DNA of 64,000 nt from positions 60,385 through 124,384 of the forward strand of contig NZ_JBBIAB010000015.1 of assembly GCF_039634785.1 (NCBI RefSeq). Direction: 5' to 3'. A program made the position numbers and the translations under genes. Positions 16,664-26,750 of the stretch are shown here, in pieces (within the stretch, counting starts at the first letter, position 1; every line of letters begins with the position of its first letter). The DNA comes from Tistrella mobilis (GTDB lineage: Bacteria > Pseudomonadota > Alphaproteobacteria > Tistrellales > Tistrellaceae). Below the pieces are notes generated by a model that searched no databases, was not told where the DNA came from, and saw nothing but the letters and a program-made list of their open reading frames with translations.

Positions 16664-18651
16664 GTGCAGAGACGGCTTCCCCGACCCTGGCCCCGATCCT
16701 GGCCCCGATCCCGTCCCGGCCCCTGATCACCTTCGACCGGGTGTCGCGCCGTTTCGGCGGCGCCCAGGGCGTGACCGCGCTGGATGATGTCAGCCTCTCG
16801 ATCCACCGGGGCGAGATGGTCGCGATCGTCGGTGCCTCGGGGTCGGGCAAAAGCACGCTCATGAACATTCTGGGCTGTCTGGACCGGCCAAGCGGCGGCC
16901 GGCTGCTGATCGACGGCCAGGACGTCTCGGCGCTGGATACCGATGCGCTGGCGGACCTGCGCAACCGCCGCTTCGGCTTCGTGTTTCAGCGCTACAATCT
17001 GCTGCACGGCCTGTCTGCCGCCGAGAATGTCGAGATGCCGGCCATCTATGCCGGCCGCCCGGCCGAGGAACGCCGCCGGGCGGCGCACCGGCTGCTCGGG
17101 CAGCTGGGGCTTCAGGATCGCGCCGGCCACAGGCCGTCGGAACTGTCGGGCGGGCAGCAGCAACGGGTCTCCATCGCCCGTGCCCTGGTCAATGATGCCG
17201 ACATCATTCTGGCCGACGAGCCCACCGGCGCGCTGGACGAGGCCGCGGGCGCCGAGGTGCTGGCCCTGCTCGACGATCTTCATGGCGAAGGGCGGACCAT
17301 TATCATCGTCACCCATGATCCGACCGTGGCGGCGCATGCCGGGCGGCGGATCCGGATCCGCGACGGCCGGGTGGTCGCCGACGAGGGCGACGGCCGACGG
17401 GGCAGCCCCGCCACCGCCGAGGCGGCCCCCTGTCGCCCGGGCCGGTCGGGGCCGGTCCGTCTGCTGGGCGATGTGGCGAGCGCCGGGCGGATGGCCTTCC
17501 GCTCGCTTGCCATCAACCCGCTCAGAACCCTGCTCACCCTGCTGGGTGTGGTCATCGGCGTGGCCTCGGTCATCGCCATGCTGGCGATCGGCGATGGCGG
17601 ACGCGAGGCCACTCTGCGGCGCATTGCCGAGATGGGCACCAATCTGATCACCGTGCGCGCCGGCGCCCCCGGCATCCGCTCGCTTGCCGATCTCACCTCG
17701 CTCACCATCGGCGATATCGAGGCCCTGTCGGAGATCCGCGGCCTGGCGGCGATTTCTCCCGAGCGCAATCTCAGAACCACGCTCAGGGTCGGCAACCGCG
17801 ACTATACGACCATGGCCCAGGGGGTCTGGCCCGATCTTCTGGTGGCCAGAAGCCGGCAGCTCGCCGCGGGCAGCTTCTTCACCCGCGACGACATCCGAAG
17901 TTATGCCGCGGTGATGGTGCTGGGCCAGTCTGTCGCCGACATCCTGTTTCCCGGTCAGGACCCGATCGGGCGTCAGGTGCTGGCCGGGCGGGTGCCGTTC
18001 GAGGTGATCGGCGTGCTGGCCCCGCGCGGGGTATCGGGCGGGGGGACCGATCAGGACGATGTCGTGCTGATCCCGCTGTCTTCGGGCTTCATGCGGCTTC
18101 TGGGGCGCAGCCATGTCAGCTCGGTCACCCTGAAGGTGGCCAACGCCGGGGATATGGAGCGGGTGGCCGACGAGATCGACCGGATCCTGTTCGACCGGCA
18201 CCACATCCGGAACTACCAGATCCGCAGCAGCACCGCGGCACAGATCATCATGTCCGACAGCCAGCGCAGCTTTGCCCTGCTTCTGGGGGCGGTTGCCGCC
18301 ATTTCGCTGGTGGTGGGCGGGATCGGGGTCATGAACATCATGCTGGTCGGCGTGACCGAGCGCACCCGCGAGATCGGGATCCGCATGGCCACCGGCGCCC
18401 GGCGGCGCGATGTGCTGATCCAGTTCAATGTGGAGGCGATCGCCGTCTGCGGGCTGGGCGGCGTGATCGGCGTCGGGCTGGGCCTCGGCAGTGCGGTCTG
18501 GCTCGGCAGGCTGGGCTTCGACGTTCTGATCACGCCGATGCCCGCCGTCATGGCCTTCAGCTGCGCCTTCCTGACCGGTCTGGTCTTCGGCTGGCTGCCG
18601 GCCCGCAAGGCGGCCGGCATGGACCCGGTCAGGGCGCTCGCCGCCGGCTGA
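16660..18651 (+). CDS. macB: MacB-like ABC exporter, fused ATPase and FtsX permease
   Basis: A 663-residue protein. Residues about 20-250 are the ATPase: Walker A GASGSGKST (58-66), signature LSGGQQQR, Walker B IILADEPTGALD. Residues about 285-663 are the four-helix MacB/FtsX permease with a large periplasmic domain between the first and second helices; the conserved GVMNIMLVGVTERTREIGIR segment and the final ARKAAGMDPVRALAAG are typical. Family members export macrolides, lipopeptides or heme-related compounds, or do mechanotransmission; the substrate cannot be predicted. The ATG overlaps the macA stop (ATGA). Confidence 0.94.
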   Translation: MSAETASPTLAPILAPIPSRPLITFDRVSRRFGGAQGVTALDDVSLSIHRGEMVAIVGASGSGKSTLMNILGCLDRPSGGRLLIDGQDVSALDTDALADLRNRRFGFVFQRYNLLHGLSAAENVEMPAIYAGRPAEERRRAAHRLLGQLGLQDRAGHRPSELSGGQQQRVSIARALVNDADIILADEPTGALDEAAGAEVLALLDDLHGEGRTIIIVTHDPTVAAHAGRRIRIRDGRVVADEGDGRRGSPATAEAAPCRPGRSGPVRLLGDVASAGRMAFRSLAINPLRTLLTLLGVVIGVASVIAMLAIGDGGREATLRRIAEMGTNLITVRAGAPGIRSLADLTSLTIGDIEALSEIRGLAAISPERNLRTTLRVGNRDYTTMAQGVWPDLLVARSRQLAAGSFFTRDDIRSYAAVMVLGQSVADILFPGQDPIGRQVLAGRVPFEVIGVLAPRGVSGGGTDQDDVVLIPLSSGFMRLLGRSHVSSVTLKVANAGDMERVADEIDRILFDRHHIRNYQIRSSTAAQIIMSDSQRSFALLLGAVAAISLVVGGIGVMNIMLVGVTERTREIGIRMATGARRRDVLIQFNVEAIAVCGLGGVIGVGLGLGSAVWLGRLGFDVLITPMPAVMAFSCAFLTGLVFGWLPARKAAGMDPVRALAAG

Positions 18652-19486
18652 GGCCGCCCTCGCCTTCCAGCGGCACGCCGGTCGGGATCACCAGATCCGC
18701 CGTCAGCCGGGTGCCAGAGGCATCGGCGCGCACCAGCCGCACGCCGTCGGAGGCCAGCGGAAAGCCGCGCAGCACCAGGCTGTCCAGATGAAGATGCACA
18801 TGGGTCGCATCGCGCGACAAGGTCAGATCCTTCACCCCCACCGCCAGCCCGACGGCACCGGCCGCAGGCGGCACGCCGCGGCGGATATCGGCCAGCAGGC
18901 TGGCGGGCGACGCCCCGCCCGTACCGCCCGCCGCGGCAATGCCGGCCAGCAGCCGCGAGGCCGCGATGCGCGCGGCCGACGGGTCGAGCCCCAGCCGCAT
19001 CAGCAGGGCGATCAGCTCTCCATGCAGGGCCTGGGCGCCCTTGGCCATGGCCTCGCCCAGCCGGGCCGCGGCCCCGTCTTCGACCGTGATCCCCGCCAGC
19101 CCGAGCGACGCCGCCGCCGTCCCGCCGGTTGCGGGCACGGCCTCGTCCTGCCCCTTGGGCAGATCCTCGCCCGCCACCGCCCTGTCGGCGACGCCCGCCG
19201 CCTCTGCCGGGCTCATGCCCATCAGGCGGAACAGGGCGGCCAGGGCGGCGCGCAGATCGCGCAGACCGGCAATGAAGGGGTCGCCCGCCTCCCGCTCGGT
19301 TCCGGCCGTCTCCACGCGCGCAAAGCCGGCTGAAGGCAGGCTGACCGTCAGGGGCAGCCTGGCAGCGAGAGGCAGGCTCTCGGCCAGCGGCGGCCGGGAC
19401 ACCGTCGGCGGATCGCTCAACGCCGACGGTGTCGCCCTTGCCCCCTGGAACCGCAACGGGTTCCTGTCTGATGTAGAAGACACCAT
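18629..19486 (-). CDS. Unknown Ala/Leu-rich protein
   Basis: A 285-residue protein I do not recognise. It starts MVSSTSDRNPLRF, has a low-complexity repeat SLPLAARLPLTVSLPSAGF (about 38-56), then helices rich in Ala and Leu, and ends with a segment of alternating hydrophobics (THVHLHLDSLVLRGFPLA, then RLTADLVIPTGVPLEGEGG) that looks like a small beta domain. It has no signal peptide or clear membrane helix. The 3' end overlaps the convergent macB 3' end by 23 bases. Codon use looks normal for the region and no better frame exists there. Confidence 0.6.
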   Translation of the reverse strand: MVSSTSDRNPLRFQGARATPSALSDPPTVSRPPLAESLPLAARLPLTVSLPSAGFARVETAGTEREAGDPFIAGLRDLRAALAALFRLMGMSPAEAAGVADRAVAGEDLPKGQDEAVPATGGTAAASLGLAGITVEDGAAARLGEAMAKGAQALHGELIALLMRLGLDPSAARIAASRLLAGIAAAGGTGGASPASLLADIRRGVPPAAGAVGLAVGVKDLTLSRDATHVHLHLDSLVLRGFPLASDGVRLVRADASGTRLTADLVIPTGVPLEGEGGLSRRRAP

Positions 19487-19678
19487 CGTGCCACCATCCG
19501 AAAATACACGGTCACCACCGCCCGATTTATCCGGCAGCGTGTTCCGACGGGCCGGGACATCCCTGGCCGTTTGATTTTCGTGGCACGATCATCGAACCGT
19601 CGTTTTCGCGGTCCGTTGGGCACAACTATAGCGTCGAAAGGCCGCCCGATGCAACCATCAAGCCCGGTGACGCAGGCG

Positions 19679-20857
19679 TCAACGGCTCAGATAGCGCAAC
19701 GCCTCGTCCAGGCCGCGGAGGGTCAGCGGATACATCCGGTCCTCCATCAGCTTCTGGGTGATCTTGGCGCTTTCGGTATAGCGCCAGCGCTGCTGGGGTT
19801 CGGGGTTCAGCCAGACCATCTTCGGGAAATGGTCGGTAAAGCGCTTCAGCCAGACCTGGCCCGATTCCTCGTTCCAGTGTTCGACCGATCCGCCCGGCAT
19901 CACGATCTCGTAGGCGCTCATGGTCGCATCGCCGACGAAGATCACCTTGTAGTCGGGGCCGAACTTGTTCAGCACGTCCATGGTCGGCGTGCGTTCCGAG
20001 AAGCGGCGGTAATTGTCCTTCCACACGTTCTCGTAAATGAAGTTGTGGAAGTAGTAATACTCCAGGTGCTTCAGCTCGGTGCGTGCGGCACTGAACAGCT
20101 CTTCGCAGATCTTGACGTGATCGTCCATCGATCCGCCGACATCCAGGAACAGCAGCACCTTCACCTTGTTGCGCTTTTCCGGCACCAGCTTCAGGTCCAG
20201 CCAGCCGGCGTTGCGCGCCGTGGAACGGATGGTGTCGTCCAGATCCAGCTCCAGATCGGAGCCTTCGCGCACGAAGGCGCGCAGCCGCTTCAGCGCCACC
20301 TTGATATTGCGCGTGCCCAGCTCGACATCGTCGTCGTAATTCTTGAAGGCCCGCTGATCCCAGACCTTCACCGCCCGGCGGTGGCGCGACCGGTCCTGGC
20401 CGATGCGCACGCCTTCCGGGTTGTAGCCATAGGCGCCGAAGGGGCTGGTACCGGCCGTGCCGATCCATTTATTGCCGCCCTGATGGCGCCCCTTCTGCTC
20501 TTCCAGACGCTGCTTCAGCGTCTCCATCAGCTTTTCCCAGCCGCCCAGGGCCTCGATCTCGGCCATCTCTTCGGGGGTGAGATGCTTTTCGGCCAGCTTG
20601 CGCAGCCATTCCTCGGGGATCTGCCCTTCGATGGCGGCGAAATGCGCCTGGGCGCCCTTGTAATAGGCGGCGAAGACCTGGTCGAAGCGGTCGAAATGCT
20701 TCTCGTTCTTCACCAGCGAGGTGCGGGCGAGATAGTAGAACTCCTCAGGGGAGAACTGGGCGAGCCCGGCCTTCATGCCCTCGATCAGGACCAGATATTC
20801 CTTGATCGTGACCGGCAGCTTCGCCTCGCGAAGCTTGAAGAAGAAATCGATCAGCAT
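19679..20857 (-). CDS. VWA (CoxE-like) domain protein
   Basis: A 392-residue cytoplasmic protein with a C-terminal von Willebrand A domain (about residues 225-390). The MIDAS-like site is FLDVGGSMDD, with Gly in place of the first Ser of D-x-S-x-S, as in other CoxE-like proteins, and FVGDATMS supplies a later metal ligand. The N-terminal half is helical (PVTIKEYLVLIEGMKAGLAQ). It follows the MoxR-type ATPase with a 57-base gap; MoxR plus VWA pairs act together as chaperone-like complexes that insert cofactors or remodel target proteins. The target is not evident from neighbours. Confidence 0.92.
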   Translation of the reverse strand: MLIDFFFKLREAKLPVTIKEYLVLIEGMKAGLAQFSPEEFYYLARTSLVKNEKHFDRFDQVFAAYYKGAQAHFAAIEGQIPEEWLRKLAEKHLTPEEMAEIEALGGWEKLMETLKQRLEEQKGRHQGGNKWIGTAGTSPFGAYGYNPEGVRIGQDRSRHRRAVKVWDQRAFKNYDDDVELGTRNIKVALKRLRAFVREGSDLELDLDDTIRSTARNAGWLDLKLVPEKRNKVKVLLFLDVGGSMDDHVKICEELFSAARTELKHLEYYYFHNFIYENVWKDNYRRFSERTPTMDVLNKFGPDYKVIFVGDATMSAYEIVMPGGSVEHWNEESGQVWLKRFTDHFPKMVWLNPEPQQRWRYTESAKITQKLMEDRMYPLTLRGLDEALRYLSR

Positions 20858-20914
20858 CCGGACCCGCCCTCTCGCCTCGACCTGTGCACCAATGCCTGCC
20901 CTCTGCCCCCGGCC

Positions 20915-21796
<882 letters not shown>

Positions 21797-21959
21797 GGCC
21801 CGTCTGGTCCCGTGAAAGCCTCATCTCTGGCCAGAGGGTAGCATCGCGACCGACGGGTTCAAGGCATTAAACCATTAAGCAAAATTTCAAGCGATGTTCG
21901 ACCGCGCAAAAGTTGCATCGCACACACGGGCGCACGCCCGAAGGTCGATCGGATGCATC

Positions 21960-22036
21960 GACATCGATATATCGACGTCAATGCAGTTGCCCGGCACCCC
22001 ATACATCGGCATCGATACATCGATATCGATATATCG
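21960..22036. repeat. CGATATATCG palindromes upstream of moxR-like gene
   Basis: Two copies of the perfect palindrome CGATATATCG (21965-21974 and 22027-22036), 62 bases apart, inside a stretch dense in ATCGAT, ATCGGC and CGTCGAT. The first copy extends to an imperfect 20-base palindrome (21960-21979, arms differ at one base pair). The block is between the MoxR-type gene start (164 bases away) and the DUF423 stop. It looks like a set of operator sites; the regulator is unknown. Confidence 0.6.
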
Positions 22037-22047
22037 GCGTCGATGGA

Positions 22048-22449
22048 TCAGCGCTTCCGGGGCCGCTTCAGCGCCGCCAGCGTCGCCAGCACCCAGCCGA
22101 TCAGAAAGGCGGTGCCGCCCACCGGCGTCACGAAGACCAGCGGCCGCCAGCCGGTGGCGGCATAGAGGTACAGGCTGCCGGGAAACAGGATCGCGCCGGC
22201 CGCCAGCGCACCGGCCGCGGCCATCAGCAACCGGAGGTCGAGGGCCACCAGCCCGCGATCGACCAGCGGCCGCAGCACCGCCAGCAGCATCAGCACCAGG
22301 GAATGGACGAGGCCGTAAAGCGCGCCGGTGCGCACGATCTGCGCGGTGTGCAGATCGCCTGCCTGTTCCAGCCCGTGGGTGGCGAAGGCGCCTGCCGCCA
22401 CGGCGATCAGCGCGCCCAGCGTGCCGATGATCCAGATCGTCCGCGTCAT
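22048..22449 (-). CDS. DUF423 family membrane protein
   Basis: A 133-residue inner-membrane protein with four predicted helices. The start GTLGALIAVAAGAFATHGLE and the VTPVGGTAFLIGWVLATLAAL end are the DUF423 pattern. Function unknown. ATG 22449 directly overlies the region upstream of dadA, which is divergent (161-base gap). Confidence 0.9.
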   Translation of the reverse strand: MTRTIWIIGTLGALIAVAAGAFATHGLEQAGDLHTAQIVRTGALYGLVHSLVLMLLAVLRPLVDRGLVALDLRLLMAAAGALAAGAILFPGSLYLYAATGWRPLVFVTPVGGTAFLIGWVLATLAALKRPRKR

Positions 22450-22610
22450 CCGTCTTCCCTTCCGGTTGAGGTCCGTATCATGGGTCGATCCTGGCGGAAA
22501 GCTTGGCCCGAACGCCAGAGGGGCTTATATCCTGGGGCGCCTGCGCCGGACAAGGCGGCGCGCGGTCGCAGGCCTGCCGGCATATCCGCTGCCATCGGAG
22601 GGATGCGTTC

Positions 22611-23873
22611 GTGAAGGTGGTGGTTCTGGGCGCCGGGGTGGTGGGCATCGCCACCGCCTGGCACCTTGCCGATCAGGGGCACGAGGTCACGGTCGTCGAC
22701 CGCAGGATGGGCCCCGGGCTGGAAACGAGCTTCGCCAATGGCGGCCAGATCAGCCCCAGCCATGCCGAACCCTGGGCCAACCCCGCCACGTTGAAATCGT
22801 TGCCCGGCTGGCTGCTGCGCGAGGATGCGCCGCTGGTCTTCCGCTGGCGCGCCGATCCGGATCTCTGGCGGTTCGGCCTGCGGTTCCTGGCCAATTGCAC
22901 CCGGGCGGCCGCGCGCCGCAACACCGAACGCGCCTGGCGGCTGGCCCGCTATTCCCTCGACGGCATGAAGGCGATCCGCGCCGCCGAAGGCTTCGCCTAT
23001 GACGAGGCGAGCCGCGGCATCCTGCATGTTTTCGAAGACCCGAAGGGCTTCGATGCCGCCGGCCGCCATGCGGCCGAGCTGGACCGCACGCTCGGCATCC
23101 CCCACCGGGTGATGAGCCCGGCCGAGTGCGTGGCCCACGAACCCGCCCTGGCGCCGGTGCAGAGCCGGCTGGCCGGCGGCGTGTTGAGCCCGATCGACGA
23201 GCAGGGCGATGCCCGGCTGTTCACCGCCAACCTGGCCGGGAGGGTTGCGGCCAAAGGCGGCCGCCTGCTCTATGGCCGGAGTGTCGAGGCCCTGGAAACC
23301 GGCGGCGATCGGGTCACCGCCGTGCGGCTCGACATGGGCACGCGGATCGAGGCCGATGCCGTGGTCGCCGCCATGGGCAGTTTCACGCCGCTGCTGCTGC
23401 GCCGGATCGGCATCCGCCTGCCGGTCTATCCGCTGAAGGGCTATTCGGTCACGCTGAACGTCGCCGGCCGCAACGACGCCCCCCAGGGCAGCCTGACCGA
23501 CGATGCCCGCCGGATCGTCTTCACCCGGCTGGGCGACCGGCTGCGCGCCGCCGGTACGGCAGAGCTCGCCGGCTATGATCTCAGCCTCAACCGGGTGCGC
23601 TCGCAGGCGATCCTGAAGGGCGTGCAGGCGGTGTTCCCTGAGATTGCGCGCGACGCGGTGCCGGACTACTGGTGCGGGCTGAGGCCGGCCAGCCCCGACG
23701 GCGTGCCGGTGATCGGCCCGACCCGCTTCCGCAACCTGTTCCTCAACACCGGCCATGGCACGCTGGGCTGGACCATGGCCGCCGGATCGGGCCGCCTGGT
23801 CGCCGATCTGGTCTCGGGCCGCACGCCCGAGATTTCGACCGAGGGGTTGACGCTCGACCGGTTCCGGATCTGA
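22611..23873 (+). CDS. dadA: D-amino acid dehydrogenase, DadA family
   Basis: A 420-residue FAD flavoprotein that oxidises D-amino acids, mainly D-alanine, and passes electrons to the respiratory chain at the membrane. The dinucleotide motif is VVVLGAGVVGIATAW (3-17), followed by the DadA-typical ETSFANGGQISPSHAEPWANP (an N-terminal segment just after it) and the C-terminal GLRPASPDGVPVIGPT, then NTGHGTLGWTMA. GTG 22611 is used since GGAGGG lies 10 bases upstream. No alr racemase is adjacent. It belongs to the same metabolic area as the alanine genes 3-6 kb away, but is not in their operon. Confidence 0.93.
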   Translation: MKVVVLGAGVVGIATAWHLADQGHEVTVVDRRMGPGLETSFANGGQISPSHAEPWANPATLKSLPGWLLREDAPLVFRWRADPDLWRFGLRFLANCTRAAARRNTERAWRLARYSLDGMKAIRAAEGFAYDEASRGILHVFEDPKGFDAAGRHAAELDRTLGIPHRVMSPAECVAHEPALAPVQSRLAGGVLSPIDEQGDARLFTANLAGRVAAKGGRLLYGRSVEALETGGDRVTAVRLDMGTRIEADAVVAAMGSFTPLLLRRIGIRLPVYPLKGYSVTLNVAGRNDAPQGSLTDDARRIVFTRLGDRLRAAGTAELAGYDLSLNRVRSQAILKGVQAVFPEIARDAVPDYWCGLRPASPDGVPVIGPTRFRNLFLNTGHGTLGWTMAAGSGRLVADLVSGRTPEISTEGLTLDRFRI

Positions 23874-23885
23874 TCAGGCCACATC

Positions 23886-25052
23886 TCAGGCCACCGGCGC
23901 AAAATCCAGGGCGACCCGTCGGCCATGACTGCCCGGCGCGATGGTCATGCCGATCCGCTCCGCCACCGCAATCGCATGGGCGACCGCCAGGGTGAAGCCC
24001 TGCACGGAGACATGGCCGAACCCGTCGGCCGCGGCCGCCTCGGGCGGCAGGCCGCCGGTGACCGCGGGGGCGATCGACCGCGGCAGATCGGCATCGGCAA
24101 AGCCGCCGGGGGCCGAGACGGCGACTTCCGGCCGGCCGCCGGGTGCCTGCCGCAGCTCGACCCGCACCTCCCGACCCCGCTCCGTACCGGCGATCAGGCC
24201 CGAGAGGGTGAACATCAGCAGCTGTTTCAGGGCCCGCGGGTCTTCCATGACCAGGCCCGATGCCGGGGCGGCTCCCCCCGGCGCCATCTGGGGCACCACG
24301 GTCACCACCACCTCGCGCCGCCCGGCATGGACCAGCTGCAGATTGGCGACCTCGCCCAGCAGCTGATGCAGATCCACCGGCTCCAGCCCGTCGCGGGCAG
24401 GACCGCCGCGGGCGGGGCCGGCCTTGGCCTCGCTCATCTTCAGCAGCCCGTCGACCATATGGAGCAGGTCGCCGCCGCTGCTGTGGATCAGCCCGGCATA
24501 ATCGGAATAGGCCCGCGCCCCCACCGGCCCCATCATCTCGCCCTGGATCACCTCGGCAAAACCCAGAATGGCATTCAGCGGGGTGCGCAGCTCGTGGCTC
24601 ATCCGCGAGAGCATTTCGAAATGCGCCTGACGCTCGTCGATCAGCCGGCCGCGTTCGGCATGGACGGCATCCAGCGCGGCGTCCAGCCGGGTCACCGCCT
24701 CCTGCACATCGGCCATCAGCCGGCCGGCCTCGTCGACATGGCCGGTGGGCAGCGAGGGAACCCGACCGCCACGCATATAGTCATGCAGGGCATGCGAGGC
24801 CAGCCGCACCGGATCGAGCAGACAATGCAGCGCCCAGAGCGTCGCCCCCGTCCCGGCGAGCGTCGCCAGCAGCACCACCGCCAGCACCGGCTGCGCCTGG
24901 GCCCAGGGCAGATCCCCGGCAAGCATGAGATAGATGACAAGACAAACAAGAGGCATATGGACGCCGACAAAGCTGATCGCCAGCATTTTACCGACATAAG
25001 ACCGGCGCAACCCCAAGTGATCGAGCGCCGCATAAAGCTTCAATTTTTTCAT
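23886..25052 (-). CDS. Degenerate membrane sensor histidine kinase
   Basis: A 388-residue protein from ATG 25052. Two transmembrane helices (about residues 24-45 and 53-78) are followed by a HAMP-like region and HisKA: the H-box is SRMSHELRTPLNAILGF with H153. The HATPase part is degenerate: the N-box asparagine is replaced (LKQLLMFTLSGLIAG) and a D-x-G-x-G box is missing (VSAPGGF at that place). It may therefore accept or pass phosphate, or act as a scaffold, without binding ATP normally. It converges with dadA and is divergent from the MFS gene. The start lacks a strong ribosome site, so ATG 25196 or another start is possible. Confidence 0.85.
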   Translation of the reverse strand: MKKLKLYAALDHLGLRRSYVGKMLAISFVGVHMPLVCLVIYLMLAGDLPWAQAQPVLAVVLLATLAGTGATLWALHCLLDPVRLASHALHDYMRGGRVPSLPTGHVDEAGRLMADVQEAVTRLDAALDAVHAERGRLIDERQAHFEMLSRMSHELRTPLNAILGFAEVIQGEMMGPVGARAYSDYAGLIHSSGGDLLHMVDGLLKMSEAKAGPARGGPARDGLEPVDLHQLLGEVANLQLVHAGRREVVVTVVPQMAPGGAAPASGLVMEDPRALKQLLMFTLSGLIAGTERGREVRVELRQAPGGRPEVAVSAPGGFADADLPRSIAPAVTGGLPPEAAAADGFGHVSVQGFTLAVAHAIAVAERIGMTIAPGSHGRRVALDFAPVA

Positions 25053-25226
25053 GAGGGGGCGATTTTTTCCAGACGCATCAAGACTATTGTGTGCTTTTGA
25101 TTTAAGGAAGATTAGCCGAGATATCCGCCGGGGAGGAATGCTTGAAATACAGGCCGACCTGCACCACAGGCAGGGCTTGAGGCCCCCGGCTTTCACCCTT
25201 GCCGTGCCGGCCCGCCTGGATTAAAA

Positions 25227-25240
25227 CAAGTTAAAACTTG
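25227..25240. promoter_or_regulatory. CAAGTT-AA-AACTTG palindrome before MFS gene
   Basis: A perfect 14-base palindrome in an AT-rich patch, ending just before the ribosome site of the MFS gene (25256). Its position fits an operator that would block transcription or translation initiation of the exporter gene. No TetR or MarR gene is adjacent; the neighbouring degenerate kinase is the only regulator-like gene nearby. Confidence 0.45.
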
Positions 25241-25255
25241 GAAAAAGGAATTGCC

Positions 25256-26722
25256 ATGCCCCCCGCAGGCCATGCCCGCACCCCCCGCCCGGCCAGCGAC
25301 TGGGCCGAGATCCGCCGCGGCGGACGTTTCGGCGCCTTCATGGTGCTGTGCCTGGGCATCTGGCTGCACGCCGCCGACAGCCTGCTGACCACCACGGTCA
25401 TGCCGGCGGTGACGGCGGAAATCGGCGGGCTCGCCTGGGTGAACTGGGCGCTGGCGCTTTACGAGCTGGGGTCGATCGTGGCCGGGGCCTGCACCGGGCT
25501 TGCCGCCCGCGCGGCAGGGCTCGGCCGGGCCACCACCATGGCGGCCACCGCCTTCGCCGTCGGCTGCGTCATCAGCGCCATCGCCCCCGATATGGGCACG
25601 CTGCTTGCCGGCCGGCTGGTGCAGGGGCTGGGCGGCGGCATGCTGGTGGCGCTGGCCCATGTCTCGGTGTCGCGGCTTTACGAGCCCAGGCTCTGGCCCA
25701 GGCTCTATGCGATCATGTCGGGGCTCTGGGGCGCCTCGGCCCTGGCCGGGCCGCTGGTCGGCGGGCTGTTTGCCGATGCCGGGCTCTGGCGCGGCGCCTT
25801 CTGGGCCTTCGGCGCCCAGGCCGCGCTGGTGGCCATCGCGGGCGGGCTGCTGCTGCGCCGGGTGACCGCCGCGGCCGAGGCCGCCGCCGGATCGGGCGAT
25901 GCCCATGCCCTGCCCTCGGCCGCGGTTCCGACCGGCCGGCTGGCCCTGCTGATCGTGGCGGTGCTGGCGGTGGCGACCGCCGGCGTCACCGGCGACGCCC
26001 TGACCGCCGCCCTCTCGGGCCTGGCCGGCCTTGCCCTGCTCACCCTGTTCTTCCGCCGGGACGGCCGGGCGCCGCTGGGCCAGGGCCTGCTGCCGCCGGG
26101 CGCGCTGGATCTTCGCCGCCGACAGGGCATGGGGCTCGCCATGGTGCTGACCCTCTCGGCCGCAACCGTGCCCTTCACCGTCTACGGCCCGATCCTGTTC
26201 GTGGTGCTGCATGGGGCAGATGCCCTGACCGCGGGCTATCTGGTCGCGATCGAAAGCGTCGCCTGGACGCTGGCCGCCATCCTGCTCTCGGGCGCCGGCG
26301 CCCGGCTGGAGCCCTGGCTGATCCGCGCCGGCGCCCTGGTGATCGTGGCGGGCGTGGCCGGCTTCGCGGTGGTGGTGCCCCATGGCGAGCTGTGGATGGT
26401 GGCCCCGTTCGCGGCCGCCCAGGGCGCAGGCTTCGGCATGTGCTGGGCCTTCCTGGTCCGCCGGATCGTCTCGGCCGTGCCCGACGAGGTCCGCGAAAGC
26501 GCCTCCTCGGCCGTGCCGACCATGCAGATCCTGGGCTATGCGCTGGGGGCCGCGGCCGCCGGCATCGCCGCCAACCTCTCGGGCTTCGGCGGCGCCCATG
26601 AAGGCGCCCTGCCCGACCCCGCCACGGCCCAAACCGTCGGCTTCTGGGTCTTCGCCGCCTTCCTGCCGGTCGGGCTGATCGGCATCATCGCGGCGGTCAG
26701 GTTGACGCGGCGGGGGGTGTGA
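25256..26722 (+). CDS. MFS exporter, probable drug/metabolite type
   Basis: A 488-residue membrane protein with about 12-14 predicted helices. It has the MFS loop GLAARAAGLGRATTM between helices 2 and 3 and motif-C-like GGMLVALAHVSVSRLY / SGLWGASALAGPLVGGLFAD (about 150-180), which is typical of drug/H+ antiporters. Start ATG 25256 has AAAAAGGA in front. Substrate unknown. A perfect palindrome immediately upstream suggests a repressor. Confidence 0.9.
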   Translation: MPPAGHARTPRPASDWAEIRRGGRFGAFMVLCLGIWLHAADSLLTTTVMPAVTAEIGGLAWVNWALALYELGSIVAGACTGLAARAAGLGRATTMAATAFAVGCVISAIAPDMGTLLAGRLVQGLGGGMLVALAHVSVSRLYEPRLWPRLYAIMSGLWGASALAGPLVGGLFADAGLWRGAFWAFGAQAALVAIAGGLLLRRVTAAAEAAAGSGDAHALPSAAVPTGRLALLIVAVLAVATAGVTGDALTAALSGLAGLALLTLFFRRDGRAPLGQGLLPPGALDLRRRQGMGLAMVLTLSAATVPFTVYGPILFVVLHGADALTAGYLVAIESVAWTLAAILLSGAGARLEPWLIRAGALVIVAGVAGFAVVVPHGELWMVAPFAAAQGAGFGMCWAFLVRRIVSAVPDEVRESASSAVPTMQILGYALGAAAAGIAANLSGFGGAHEGALPDPATAQTVGFWVFAAFLPVGLIGIIAAVRLTRRGV

Positions 26723-26750
26723 GGAGCAGAGCGTCTGCCGTCTCGGACAG

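Noticed and set aside
18788..19333. Plus-strand open frame opposite the 18629-19486 gene
   Set aside because: Its product is Arg/Gly/Gln-rich in the manner of an antisense shadow; the minus-strand frame has normal composition.
21858..21885. TTAA-N4-TTAA near the MoxR gene start as a CtrA site
   Set aside because: CtrA sites are TTAA-N7-TTAA; the spacing here is four, so it is not a good match.
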